Shown here one piece after another: positions 23,074 to 33,768 of a stretch of 64,000 bases of DNA. The notes beneath the pieces are model-generated. The model did no database searches. It saw nothing but the letters and a program-made list of their open reading frames with translations, and was not told the DNA's origin. This DNA comes from Coenobita brevimanus (taxonomy: Eukaryota > Arthropoda > Malacostraca > Decapoda > Coenobitidae): positions 27,109,466-27,173,465 of the forward strand of contig CM064657.1 of assembly GCA_032717465.1 (NCBI GenBank), written 5' to 3'. Every line of letters starts with the position of its first letter. Position 1 is the stretch's first letter. Both the position numbers and the translations under genes were made by a program.

Positions 23074-23600
23074 TACAATAAGTGCCTCTCTGTAAGTCGA
23101 TTAAATGGCTGAAGTACTTTACCACGTTACTATACTCGCGGCGCACGAATCTGAGGTTGTCATTATCGTACTCTGGCAACCTACCATTCAAAAGTGCGTC
23201 CGTTTTCATATCATTTCATACACGAATGATATTATTATGCACGAATATATTATACACGAATATTATTATACACGAAAATATTATACACGAATCACTTGCG
23301 TCTCATAATATACACGATATCAGACGCACTTTTGAATGGTAGGTTGCCAGGGCACGATAATAACAACCTCAGAGTTGCGCGCCGCGACTATAGTTTCCTC
23401 CGCAAAGTAATTAAAGTTCAACTACATGAGCGATCCACGTCGGTATTTTATCCTAAGATCGAAGGTCAACATGTATTTACAGCAAGTGCCTCTCTACAAG
23501 TCAGTAACTAATAATGATAAAAGTAATGGACAAATGTTATGTCATCCCCCCCTACAAAAAAAAAAAAAAAAAGTTCAAATACATGAGCCAGCCACGTCAA
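23074..23600 (+). repeat. Duplicated flank around the palindromic MITE
   Basis: TTACAATAAGTGCCTCTCTG at 23074 recurs as TTACAGCAAGTGCCTCTCTA at 23476. AAAGTTCAACTACATGAGCG at 23414 recurs as AAAGTTCAAATACATGAGCC at 23571. The segment was therefore duplicated, and only the first copy holds the MITE. Confidence 0.6.
23117..23407. mobile_element. Palindromic MITE flanked by TA (Tc1/mariner-type)
   Basis: Seen: 23129-23200 and 23323-23394 are inverted copies, identical at about 65 of 72 positions (for example CAACCTACCATTCAAAAG). Weaker similarity extends outwards to CTTTACC on the left and the inverted CTTTGCGG on the right, and a TA lies directly outside each end (23115-23116, 23408-23409). 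The 122-bp loop holds about six copies of a 16-bp word like ATTATACACGAATATT. Known: Tc1/mariner elements duplicate TA. Inferred: a non-autonomous foldback element of 291 bp whose loop expanded as a small tandem repeat. No coding capacity. Confidence 0.8.
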
Positions 23601-23719
23601 GGAGGAAGCTGGCGGTGGTCGCGTCGCCTCCTGCCTTCATCTCACCACGGCTGACTAGGCAACTAATCGTCCCCTCCCGCTGAAAGGCCCCGGACGCACC
23701 CAGCCGCCCCGGCACATCA

Positions 23720-24720
23720 CAAGACCACACGCACCTCACACACTCCTCACTCAAACTTTCCTTCGCTGCCAAGAAGTTACCATCATTTCCTTTGATCACT
23801 CTTTACTTTTTCGTTAATTTCAGTAACTTACTCCCTTACATAATGCCACGGTACAATTTTTACTGTGAGATTTGGCTACGTTACGTCACATTAAATTTAG
23901 GTTTGCTTACGTTTGGCTTTCCTTCGCTGGCACAAACTGTCATCATTTCCTATAGCCTAATCACTTTTCGTATCTTAGCTTTCGGTAGCATTCTCTGTTA
24001 CATAACGGAACTACAATTTTTACTGTAAGGCTACATCTCCCACACTCTTCACTCGAGTTCTCTTTTGCTGGCAAGATCCCCCAATTTCCTTTGATCACTC
24101 GTTATTTTTTCATCAATATCAGTAACCCACCGTATTATAAACAGCTCTGAACTAACCCTGGCTCCCCGAAACATCACAGATCCATACGCCACTTCCAAAC
24201 TGCCACACTCAAAATTTGTCTTCACTGGCCTCATTTTCTTTGATCAAACTGTTCATTCCTCAATTCTGCCAACTCATTCTGAAATAAAAGGGCCCGAACT
24301 CACCCATTCTTCCCGACATAATACAAGGTACAATTTTCGCTGCAAGGACGCCCATCCTTTCCTTCCTTCGCTAGCAAGATCCTTCATTTCCTTAGATCAC
24401 TCTATTTCTTCCGTAATTTCCCCGATCTAATAAAATACACAATTTTTTAAGGTAAGGCCTTCGATGGCAACGAAGTTACCCCTATTTCTTTGATCACTCT
24501 ATTTCTTCGTGACTTTCGGCAACCAGATCACTTATAAATTACTAATGTTCATTTTTTATTGTAAGCAGTCTAACCACAAGACCGCACTTTCCACACTCCT
24601 CACTCAGACACTCCTTCGCCGGCAAGGCAAAGTAACTATTTAGTTTAATAAAATGTCACTGTACAATTTCAGTTACCTATTCGGCTATGAAATGCCACTG
24701 TAGAATATACTTGTAACTGT
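23720..24720 (+). repeat. ~150-bp degenerate satellite, about seven units
   Basis: A word like TTCGCTGGCAAGAAGTTACC recurs near 23763, 23921, 24065, 24223, 24366, 24462 and 24614, mostly 143-159 bp apart. Each is followed by TTTCCTTTGATCACTC, a TCAGTAAC-like word and TGCCACGGTACAATTTTTAC. Unit divergence is high, so the array is old. Confidence 0.7.
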
Positions 24721-25129
24721 CATAGTGCTAAAATGGAATTTGTCTAGCCATAGAAGATGACACAAAGCTTCAGGTCGAAGTAGTTAGAATGAAGAAAAAG
24801 ACGTCTGTGACGCCCCTGGCTGTGATTAGTCTCATGCCGAATTAGTCTGCTTTAATGAAAAACGCGAAAAGAAGTAAATTACGATAAATGCATCAGTACA
24901 TAAAAATCGCACTTCAATATTCATCTTGTGTTTTAAAGCATGATGCAAAAAAGTACCGATATTTTTTTTTCCCGTGCACATAATGGAGTCCAACAGGGTC
25001 ATCAGGAGTCTGTTCACATCACAAACACGTACCCGCCATGAAATATTCCTCTCTTTTTGCCAATACAAGTGCAGATGGAGAAGAAAGCCATAGAATGTGG
25101 ATGAGGGAGGGCAAGTGGGATGGAGACAT

Positions 25130-26830
25130 GAGAAAGGCTGACTTCGATTTGCCAGGTGGATAAACGTAGGAAATATCAGCAAGCTCCGAAGATAAACGAT
25201 TTCAAAGCACATCTATGGAAGAATAAGAAAGGAAGAGACGAGGAACGTGAGTGAGTGGAAAATTATATGAGAGAGCGGGAGAGGTAGACAATGTGAGCCA
25301 GATGGAGACTGGTTCATCATCTGGATATACGTACAAATCCGTCAGCAAGTAAGACAAACGAAAAATGAGAAAGAAAAGGAAGTGGAAGGTAACTGAGTAG
25401 AAAAAAATGATGTGACAGCAGGTGGTATGGAAAACATGTGCCAGACGGACAAACTCACAAAACGTAGGAAGTGGATAGGAAAACGGTCGAGAAACAAGCC
25501 TCTCTCTCAGAGACTATATTCCACCTATAAACCTATCTGTTAAAGTAATGGAGATAAAAGGATTTAGATTTTCAACAAATTGAGAATTGGCCATACGGCG
25601 GTCTTCTTTGATTTTATCCAAATTTCGGAAACTCAGACATCAACCTCCTATATGGCCCTATAATCATACAAAATATCAATGATTTCTGAGATACAGCGGG
25701 GGACGGACGAACGGACGCCGTACGGACGGTCAAAAACAGAAAACTGGTCATAAGTCGGCCATTTTGGATTTTTTTTTTTCATTCGAAAAGACGGACATCA
25801 ACCGCCTATATGGCCCTATAATCATACAAAATATGAGGAAATTCCAACAAATGGTTCCTGAGATACATAGTGGAACTGATGAACGGACGTCTTACGGACA
25901 GACGGACATGACCTAACCTAAGATTCCACTCCGTAAAAAACGAAGTGCAATAACTAACAAGGGAGGGCAGGGGGAGTGCGAAGCGAGAGAAAGGATGAGC
26001 TTGGTTAGCTAAATAGATAACTGCAAAAGACGTCAGGATGCAGGATGCAAGAAACTGGTAGGGAAGAAAAAGAGAGGAGATTGGGTTAGTAGGAGGATAT
26101 ACGCTCGAGTCAACAAGCAGGTGGGAAAAGGCAGGTTTATGATCGACAGGTAGACGGGTGGTAAAACTAACACATGGAAAAGTAGAATGGAAAGTAGTAC
26201 GAGACAGGCCGCGAAACTAGTGTGGACGGTCAAATGGAACGAAAAACAAGAGATGTTAGCCAGCAAAAAAAGGACAGAGGAATTTTGTTCTGTCGCTGGA
26301 TAACTGCACAGAAGTCAGCAAGAAGAAAGGCCTAAGTAACAAGAGCAAGTATATAAGTAATACAAAGGATATATGTGAAAGTGGCGCATCAGGAAATGGG
26401 TAGGAAACGGGGGACATATTTATAAACTTTCCCGAGTTTAAATTGTGCATAAGATTACTTGTTCATATCATTATTTTCACTAACACAGCAAGCAGACACT
26501 AGAGTGAACACTGCAGAGAAAAAACGACAAAATCTAATGATTCCTATAATAATTAAACGTTCTGGAGAAGTGTTTATCGCAGCCGGCCAAATGAAACGGA
26601 AAACAAGAAACAACAGGAGTTTGGTTCGGTAGTTTGATAAAGGGACGAGAAGCCAGCAAGCAGGAAGGGAAAATAAATTTAGAATTAGCACACTGGACAA
26701 ATATGAAAGAATGAAAACAAGTCAGTAGGCAACTTTGTGGAACTGACGTCTGAGGGCAGGTAAAATGGACGATGAAAGGTAGGAGTTTGGTTCACTACCT
26801 ATACATAAATGCACGAAATGTCAGCACGAA
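25130..26830 (+). repeat. ~170-bp highly degenerate satellite
   Basis: A phrase like GGAGTTTGGTTC followed by GGATAAATGCACGAAA and GTCAGCAAGCAGGAAGG recurs near 25136, 25303, 25430, 26003, 26084, 26273, 26614 and 26788. It is interrupted at 25580-25910 by another duplicated element. Confidence 0.5.
25580..25910 (+). repeat. Two tandem copies of a ~160-bp dispersed repeat
   Basis: Both units contain CTATATGGCCCTATAATCAT followed by ACAAAATAT (25650 and 25806), then TTCNTGAGATACA, then GGACGAACGGACGCCGTACG-like words. The first starts GGCCATACGGCGGTC, the second GGTCATAAGTCGGCC. The shared ends GACGGACGGAC look like decayed microsatellite borders. Confidence 0.72.
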
Positions 26831-27175
26831 GGAAGGTCAAAGGGCGGGGAGAGGCATAAACCAGTTGTAAGACGTCATAAGTGAGAGAGGAAGGCAGGAT
26901 GTGTTGGGGCCACTGGGGGAGAAACTGGACGGGGAAACAAGCGGGAAAGTGAAAGAAAAAATGAGCTGGACACATGACAAACAGTAATAAAAACAGGGCG
27001 GGAAACAACATGTGAAACAGAACGAAAAAATGGTCCAGAAACTGAATGATAAACTGGCCAACACAACGGCGGGACACTCAAGGATAAAGGAGGCCGGAAA
27101 CAAAACGAGAAACTGGGCGGGAAACACATCTGGCTAGCCCGCGGTCTGGCTGGAATAGCAAGGCGCGGTGAAACG

Positions 27176-27178
<3 letters not shown>

Positions 27179-27266
<88 letters not shown>

Positions 27267-27273
27267 AGAGAGA
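27179..27273. repeat. (CA)n then (GA)n
   Basis: CA 27179-27262 followed by GA 27262-27273. Confidence 0.97.
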
Positions 27274-27419
27274 GGTGGAGGGGGGTCACACATCAATAAT
27301 TGCCCCCGGAATATGAATGGGCGGCGTGATGGAGTCACACAGCCACATGCCGCCAGTTATTTCTTCGGGAATTCTGGAGGACTCCCAGATTGCCCATCAG
27401 AATCTAAATGGACGCCCAA

Positions 27420-27490
<71 letters not shown>

Positions 27491-27596
27491 CACACACATA
27501 CACACACACGTACAGGAATACACATACACATAAATCTCCCAACCCCACAACACAGGGGCACACGCAAAAACATACATACAAATCACCCTACCTCAC

Positions 27597-27653
<57 letters not shown>
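27420..27653. repeat. Two (CA)n tracts with CA-rich spacer
   Basis: CA 27421-27482 with variants to 27509, spacer of CATACACATAAATCTCCCAA type, and CA 27598-27652. Confidence 0.95.
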
Positions 27654-27655
<2 letters not shown>

Positions 27656-27819
27656 ACCTCGGAACATATGGGCTTGGCATATATACGAGAGGCAAGCAAT
27701 TCATACAGGAAACCCACTGAGCCCACGTACGTCTCTTATTTCATTTTATTCTTTCTATCTCCTGACAACTGTCTTCGGCTAAGCATAGACTTTTTCAACT
27801 GGCAGGGTTAGATATAGCC

Positions 27820-27924
27820 TTGATAAACCCATTCCATACGAGAGGCCTTCCCAAGTTGAGTAAAATCATCTGGTAGTAAGGGGAGTAAACTAAAAAGAAC
27901 TTCACCCTCATTTATGGGGTTAAA
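27820..27924 (+). mobile_element. TTAA MITE copy
   Basis: CCATTCCATACGAGAGGCC, AAGTTGAGTAAAATCATCTG, GTAGTAAGGGGAGTAAAC, ending CTCATTTATGGGGTTAA (TTAA 27920-27923). Confidence 0.62.
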
Positions 27925-28295
27925 AATTCAGTGTTCATTACCTGCGGAAACTTCTGATCTCAGTCGTGTTGTGGACCTAGCGGACTGGCTTTAAACTGTC
28001 TATCAAAAGAAAGTGAAGACAGTTTCCCCCCCATCCAGTAATAAAAATCAGGGCACAATGCAAACTAACAATAAAAAAAGGCTAATTAACTTTGCAGCTA
28101 TATTAGTCCTTTCATTTTGGGAAGCCTCCAGAAAGCTGTTCAGTAGCCAGAATAAAAGAAAAAGAAGTTTGGCACAGAAAATTTTAAGGGGCATATTCTA
28201 ACCCTTTCACAGTTTCTCTTCTGCAACATACAACTCTGAAGTCGGTAACTAAAAGTACACAAAAAGACGGTCACCTTTACGAAGACGTCAACGGT

Positions 28296-28595
28296 CTCAG
28301 TACGAAGACTTTTATTTTTTTTAATCCCCCAGACAATTTCCAGTCAGCTTAAGAAAAGCCTCTGGTTCTGAAGGGTATAAACAATACCCCTTAACCCTTT
28401 TAGTACGACTAAGTTTTTTTTTATCATTTATTCTTGCTGCCTTCAAATGATGCGAGTCAACTAAGGAACGACATCTGGCAGTTGACCACTTCAACACAAT
28501 GACGTGATTTTTTTTTCTTGCTGCTACCAGACTTTCTTATTCAGCTGAGGAAAGCTCCTCACAGTGACAGAATCACTGACAACTATTTCTGATAT
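28296..28595. mobile_element. Cluster of three TTAA MITE copies
   Basis: 28296-28378 is a reverse copy (CAGTACGAAGACTTTTATTT, CAGACAATTTCCAGTCAGCT, TCTGGTTCTGAAGGG). 28391-28485 starts TTAACCCTTTTAGTACGACT and contains ATTCTTGCTGCCTTCAAATG. 28493-28590 starts CTTCAACACAATGACGTG and contains CTTGCTGCTACCAGAC and TTATTCAGCTGAGG. Confidence 0.6.
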
Positions 28596-28689
28596 TTTCA
28601 TCATGGAAAGTCTCTCTATCATTTAATTAGTGTCATGTGTAGATGCCACGAATGAATAAAAATAACGTCATGGTTAATAACTGTTATAA

Positions 28690-28760
28690 AAACAAAATCA
28701 ATAGCCCCCAGTGTAGTTAATGAGCCGCTGTTCCGCTCTCCCACCCTCCTCCTTATAATG
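28690..28760 (+). repeat. Direct repeat, copy 1 (GTTAATGAGCCGCTGTTCCG)
   Basis: CCCCAGTGTAGTTAATGAGC, CGCTGTTCCG, then CTCCCACCCTCCTCC. It matches 29601-29660, with a perfect 20-bp core, exactly 900 bp away. Confidence 0.75.
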
Positions 28761-28793
28761 ATTCACTAACGCCTTCACTACCAGCTGTCCTTC

Positions 28794-28850
<57 letters not shown>
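28794..28850. repeat. (CA)n microsatellite
   Basis: Perfect CA run. Confidence 0.97.
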
Positions 28851-28854
<4 letters not shown>

Positions 28855-29019
28855 CGCCAAGTGGGGACAAAACTCGAGACTAAGTCTTTCGCAACGAGAA
28901 GTCTCCCTTAACCTCTGCAACTCGAAGACGTAATATTTATGTTACTCCTGTTCCTACAAAGCAATGGTATTCAGCTATGTAAACACCCTAATAGTGACTA
29001 CACGGAGTTAGTAAAGGAT

Positions 29020-29115
29020 TCATCTAACTGTTCTAGTTCGAAAGTTTTCCGGATTTAATAAAACGATCTCAAGATGGCATTATAACAGAAAATTCGTAGC
29101 TAGACTGAAGAGGTT
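29020..29115 (+). mobile_element. TTAA MITE copy (diverged)
   Basis: CTGTTCTAGTTCGAAAG, CCGGATTTAATAAAACGATC, CAAGATGGCATTATAACAG and GACTGAAGAGGTTGA follow the family order. Confidence 0.5.
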
Positions 29116-29296
29116 GAAGTGCATATAAGTGTCAAATGGGTAGCTTAAAAAAAAAAAAAAAGTGAACGTACAGTGACAGCTTCTAATCCTTTCACTACGA
29201 GAAATTTTTGTTCAGTAGTCAAATTTTAAGGAAAAAAAGAGGGCATTGTACCGAAAAGGTAAACTGCGTCAGCAACTTCCTGCGGTTGCGTAATAT

Positions 29297-29337
<41 letters not shown>
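29297..29337. repeat. (GA)n microsatellite
   Basis: Perfect GA run. Confidence 0.96.
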
Positions 29338-29341
<4 letters not shown>

Positions 29342-29424
29342 CTTCCTTCCGCTACACAATAGCCACAACACGATGCAAAACACGAAAAAAGGCAAAGTAA
29401 AGCAGACCAGTGCCAAACCTAAGG

Positions 29425-29525
29425 CAATCTAACTCATCCCAACGTACCCAACTCGAAATAACCCAACCCAACCTAACCTAACCTAACCTACTTCAATCTA
29501 GCCTAATCAAACCTAACGGAAGCTA
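29425..29525 (-). repeat. Degenerate CCTAA-rich stretch
   Basis: AACCCAACCTAACCTAACCT and neighbouring TAGCCTAATCAAACCTAACG. Confidence 0.6.
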
Positions 29526-29589
29526 CCGTATTCTAGCACTACGTACCTCGATAGCTAATATAATAAAAAAATGGGAAAGAAAAATAAAG

Positions 29590-29660
29590 AAAAGCTATTA
29601 ATAACCCACAGTGCAGTTAATGAGCCGCTGTTCCGGTGGGCGTCCCTCCTCCCAGTAATG
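29590..29660 (+). repeat. Direct repeat, copy 2 (GTTAATGAGCCGCTGTTCCG)
   Basis: CCCACAGTGCAGTTAATGAG, CCGCTGTTCCG, then GTCCCTCCTCCCAGTAATGA. See copy 1 at 28690-28760. Confidence 0.75.
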
Positions 29661-29787
29661 ACGCCCGCACTTAAAAATACCGTCCATAATTAATCATCAA
29701 CACAGCTGCCAATCGCTGTGTTTTTATGACCATCACTACCCATCCATCAACACCTTCCTGCCTTCCTTCCTCCTCTTCTCTCACATC

Positions 29788-29789
29788 CA

Positions 29790-29865
<76 letters not shown>
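29788..29865. repeat. (CA)n microsatellite
   Basis: Perfect CA run of 78 bp. Confidence 0.97.
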
Positions 29866-29866
<1 letters not shown>

Positions 29867-30208
29867 GGAACCACTTATTTTAGATTTTATGCTGAGGCAA
29901 ACTATCGCCGGAACAATTAATTATTTTTACCTCCAACTCAACCCTTAAGTACAGCGGTCGTTACGTTTTACTCTTTCCTAATGAGAAATGATTTTATTCA
30001 GCTTAGAGAGGATATTTTCAGTGAGAGGCCTGGAAACAATGTCCATCAGCTCTTTCAGTACGACGAAGCCTTTCTCATTTATTCCGTTTTGGGTAGAGGT
30101 GAAGAGGCCAAAGCTACTGACTATCATGAGGAGTCCAGGGTGTCATATTCTACGGTACAAGTGACAAGTTAAAGTATGATCTATAAACGTTAAGCATTCT
30201 ATACAGTA

Positions 30209-30210
<2 letters not shown>

Positions 30211-30255
<45 letters not shown>
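30211..30255. repeat. (CT)n microsatellite
   Basis: Perfect CT run. Confidence 0.96.
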
Positions 30256-30258
<3 letters not shown>

Positions 30259-30759
30259 AGCCGTGATCTTTACCTGGTGGCAAAAGGGTCAGCACATTTA
30301 TACGATGACTTCCGCGCAGTCTGATAACAGTTTTGTTAATCAGTTTAACGCAAACTGTCCTGTATCCTAAATTACATACATGATGGGACTTTTTATTTGA
30401 TTTTTACCTATATCTGTCAAAATGTTCTATTTCTTCGCTCCTTTCAAAATTTTCTTTACAGCTTGTAATGCTGTGCTGTGAATCACCCTATCCACCATTT
30501 CTCGTTGGCTCAGGTAACACCATTACAACAATCATGATACTGCAACTTTCTCTCTCTCTCATTTTCTTTTCGGACAATGGCTATGAATATTCCGTGGCAA
30601 CAGGTTCCACGCCTTTGTCTCTTGCTAGCTTATTGCCCGGCCATAAGTAACCTGGCTGGCGCACTCACTAAACATAATTTAAAATATATACTTAAGCCAA
30701 AAACACAGAATAAGCCAAAGGAGATGGGGACTGGGGGATGGCTCTGATTTATTCTAATT

Positions 30760-31080
30760 TCCTTGGCGTCTATAATTATATCTTGTCGGCGGGTGACTGC
30801 ATTTTCACAAGACGCATTATAATATTTTTGCGACACGAATAACAAGGGCGCTCTGATTAGCGGCCGCTAACACAACAACAAACGAGCGACATATACGAGT
30901 CAGCTGCTGCGACTGTGATAAACATACTAAATATTTCCCGTGTTCCTGGGCTGACAAACAAGCTGAATATCACGGCTGGCTTCAGCTGGGCGATAAGCAA
31001 GTTGAAATATCCCGGCCGTCCATAACCTGCCAGATGCAGTAAGAGAGACTGAAACCAATTTGACCACAGGCCACTCGCAC
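30760..31080. promoter_or_regulatory. Candidate conserved non-coding element with 14-bp palindrome
   Basis: TTAGCGGCCGCTAA (30857-30870) is a perfect palindrome in a repeat-free 300-bp patch. A 40-bp internal duplication follows: TGGGCTGACAAACAAGCTGA and TGGGCGATAAGCAAGTTGAA, each running into AATATC-CGGC. Confidence 0.33.
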
Positions 31081-31104
31081 GCCACACCAGGAGGCAGGGT
31101 CGTG

Positions 31105-31560
31105 TCAGGGGTTATGTGGTGGTGGTGATGGTGGCAGTATGGTGAGGAAAATGATGACAGTACAGTTGCAGGGGTAGTGATGGTGGGAGAATAGAAAGAG
31201 AAGTGGTGAAGACTGGAATGGTGATTCTAAGGGTAGTGATGGTGAGAGGATTGTGGTGCAAATCATGTGTGTTGTGGTAGGGGTGGCGGTAGAAGCAGTA
31301 TGGTAGTGGAAATGATGATAATGTGGTGGTGGGGGCAGTGGTGGTGAGCGGTCGGTGACATGGATGGTGGAAACTGGAATGGTGGTGGCGAGATGATGGA
31401 AATGACGGACGTGTGGTGGCAGGGAAAGTTCTGGAAGTAGCATGGCGGTGGAAATGATGGAAGTGTAATGGCAGGAGTGGTGGTGTTGGCCGGACGGTGG
31501 TAGGAACAGTAGAAATTGCAATGATGGTGGACGGGGTAGTGGTGGTAACTGATGGTGATA
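31105..31560 (+). repeat. Degenerate GGTGGTGATGG-rich repeat
   Basis: Irregular 30-75-bp recurrence of GTGGTGGNGATGGTGG, AATGATGG and GGNGGTAGTGGTGG. Loose GTG-rich sequence continues to about 31960. Confidence 0.6.
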
Positions 31561-32024
31561 AACGGTGCAGCGCTGCTAGGACGTGGTGGCAGAGGTTCTG
31601 GTGATGGGTGGATGGGTATTTTTATGAAGGAATAATAAGGGCAGGGGTCGTGGAGGTGTTGGTGGTGGCGATAAAAAAAGAAAAGAAAAGAGGCTGGTTA
31701 ACTAAACTGCATGAGATTGACTGTGATGTGGGAGTGGTGAAATTTGTGGTAGTATAGCAGCAAGTGTATGTTCTCGTGGGTGATAGTGCTGGCGGTTCTG
31801 ACAGTGCGGTGGCATGATTGCATCACGCGTGATGCTGTTGAGGCTGTGTGTTAGAGGGTTGGTAGCGGTAATGGTGGCGGTGGAGGAGGCGGTCTGGAAA
31901 TTACAAGTGTGACTGGGCAGTGTTGAGGTTGCTGATTTGTGTGGTGGATATTTGTTGTGAGTTGAAATGCTTGAAGAGCAGGAGTGTCTCCAGAGAATTT
32001 AAGCTGTTAAGATGAATTAACTCT

Positions 32025-32110
32025 AATAGCAGAGACCACTTTCAAGCTGAACAAAATCGCCTGGATTTAGCAAGAATTTTACATAAAAAGCGTCGAGGCA
32101 GTTTGCAATA
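32025..32110 (+). mobile_element. TTAA MITE core
   Basis: CACTTTCAAGCTGAACAAAA then TCGCCTGGATTTAGCAAGAA and AAAGCGTCGAGGCAG. Confidence 0.5.
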
Positions 32111-32499
32111 ATCAGATACAAGTTGATAATGAGGTGCCAAATGTAGACTAAATTGCTAAGGAAGAGGTGTTAAGAAGCCACTTAAAATACAGCCCTAAGT
32201 TGCGACAAAGATGAGGCAAAGGTGAAACAACAGTAAAGTGCGGACTATACATGCTTTAAACCCGCGGCCATGTGCCATCCAGTGCTTGACAGGAACACGG
32301 CCAAAATCACGCAAGGTCAAGCTGAAGCGGCAGGAAGGCGGATTCGAGGTGGTGGCGAGAAAGAGAGATGAGGCGGAGCAGATGCAAGGACTGAGGAACG
32401 ACACAGACGTAAGCAGCGTTCAGGCAGAAGTGAGGCAGGGTGTTTGTGGCAGGGTGTTTGAAGGCTGGGCGATCGCTGCAGGGTGCTCATGAGGGCATG

Positions 32500-32660
32500 T
32501 TGTTCGCAGGCAGGGTGCCTGCAAGCAGTAACTGCGGCAAGATGTTCGCAGGCAGGGTGTTTGCAAGCAGTAACTGCGGCAAGATGTTCGCAGGCAGGGT
32601 GCTTGCAAGCAATAACTGCGGCAAGATGGTCGCAGGCAGGGTATTCATGGCAGGATATTT
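32500..32660 (+). repeat. 42-bp minisatellite
   Basis: Just over three units of TGCAAGCAGTAACTGCGGCA, then AGATGTTCGCAGGCAGGGTG. It continues into the shorter repeat at 32660-32925. Confidence 0.8.
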
Positions 32661-32925
32661 GCAGGCTGGGTGTCCTCGGCAAGGTATGCGTGGCAGAGTT
32701 TCGTAGATAGGATGTTCACACACAGGCAGGGTGTTCATGGCAGGTTATTCTCAGGGCAGGATGTCCACAGGCAGGATGTCCACAGGCAGGATGTTCACGG
32801 CAGGTTGTTCTCAAGGCAGGATGTCCACAGGCAGGGCGTTCAAGAAAAGGTGTTTTCAAAATAGGATGTTCACGGCAATGTGTTCGCAGGCATGGTGTTC
32901 ACGGCATGGTGTTCGCTGCAGGGGT
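32660..32925 (+). repeat. 15-18-bp minisatellite
   Basis: Degenerate GGATGTCCACAGGCA and GTGTTCACGGCA units. It shares the GCAGGCAGGGTG word with the adjoining 42-bp array, so both probably arose from one seed. Confidence 0.7.
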
Positions 32926-32934
32926 GGTTGGGCC

Positions 32935-33060
32935 ACATCAGCAGCCTGACCCCAGACTCATATTCCACTTTATGGAGCACCGCCAAATTTTACGATCACA
33001 TAAGTTTGGTGGCGCGCGTCAATTTCCAGGCAAGCGGGCAGTGGCGGGGGTGACGCACTG
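32935..33060. promoter_or_regulatory. Candidate conserved non-coding element
   Basis: Unique patch between two minisatellites with CCACTTTATGGAGCACC and AAATTTTACGATCACATAAG, which hold posterior-Hox-like TTTATGG and TTTTACGA words. Confidence 0.25.
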
Positions 33061-33099
33061 CCGCCACCTGCCCAGCTCACACTCTGCCTCCTCCATCAC

Positions 33100-33480
33100 A
33101 AGGGTTGGCACAGCGAGGCACAGACGTGACTGATACGAGGCAGAGAAGTGACTGATACACGGCCTCTCCAGCACCATGGGAACAATAAGGCACAGACGTG
33201 ACTGATACGGTATAAAGGGTGACTTCTACACCGTCCCTCCAGGTCATGAATCAAGGTGGGGCAGAGTGAGGCACAGAAGCGACAGATACGAGGCACAGTG
33301 AGGCTGAGAAGTGACTGATACATTGTACCCCCAATAACATGAGAAAATGAAGCAAAGAAGTGACTGATGCACGGACACTTCAGCTACATATGACGCAGTG
33401 AGGTTGAGAAGAACTAATACGTGTCAGAAGGGATTGATACACGCCCTCTCTAAGGACACGAGACACAGAAACAGGTGGCA
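33100..33480 (+). repeat. Degenerate tandem repeat (GAGGCACAGAAGTGACTGAT)
   Basis: GAAGTGACTGATAC-like words at 33125, 33145, 33196, 33268, 33309, 33356 and 33423. They alternate with CCCTCCAGGNCATGA-like spacers (33165, 33236, 33320). Confidence 0.6.
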
Positions 33481-33657
33481 CAGAACTCCGTTGGCGACGC
33501 GAGACAGAAACGCTCTTTTTATCATGAAGCAGAGGTGTGGATTCTACACACGAGACTCACAAACATGGTTGATAGGAGTGCTCAACCAGCAAGAAAACAT
33601 GATATGTCTGAAACAGTAATCTAACGATTCTAAGAAGGGCACTGGATGATGCAAAGA

Positions 33658-33768
33658 TTCTAACTCCTTCACTGCAGTTACATTTTTATTACCCTATTCA
33701 TGCTACCTCCAGGTGACTTTATTCGGCTAAAGTGTGACATTCCGTTGTGAAAGAACTAGAGTGACATG
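33658..33768 (-). mobile_element. TTAA MITE copy, reverse orientation
   Basis: The plus strand has AACTCCTTCACTGCAG, TATTCATGCTACCTCCAGGT and GACTTTATTCGGCTAAAGTG. Confidence 0.58.

Noticed and set aside
32500..32660. CRISPR-like regular repeats
   Set aside because: Contiguous 42-bp tandem units without unique spacers, in a eukaryotic genome.
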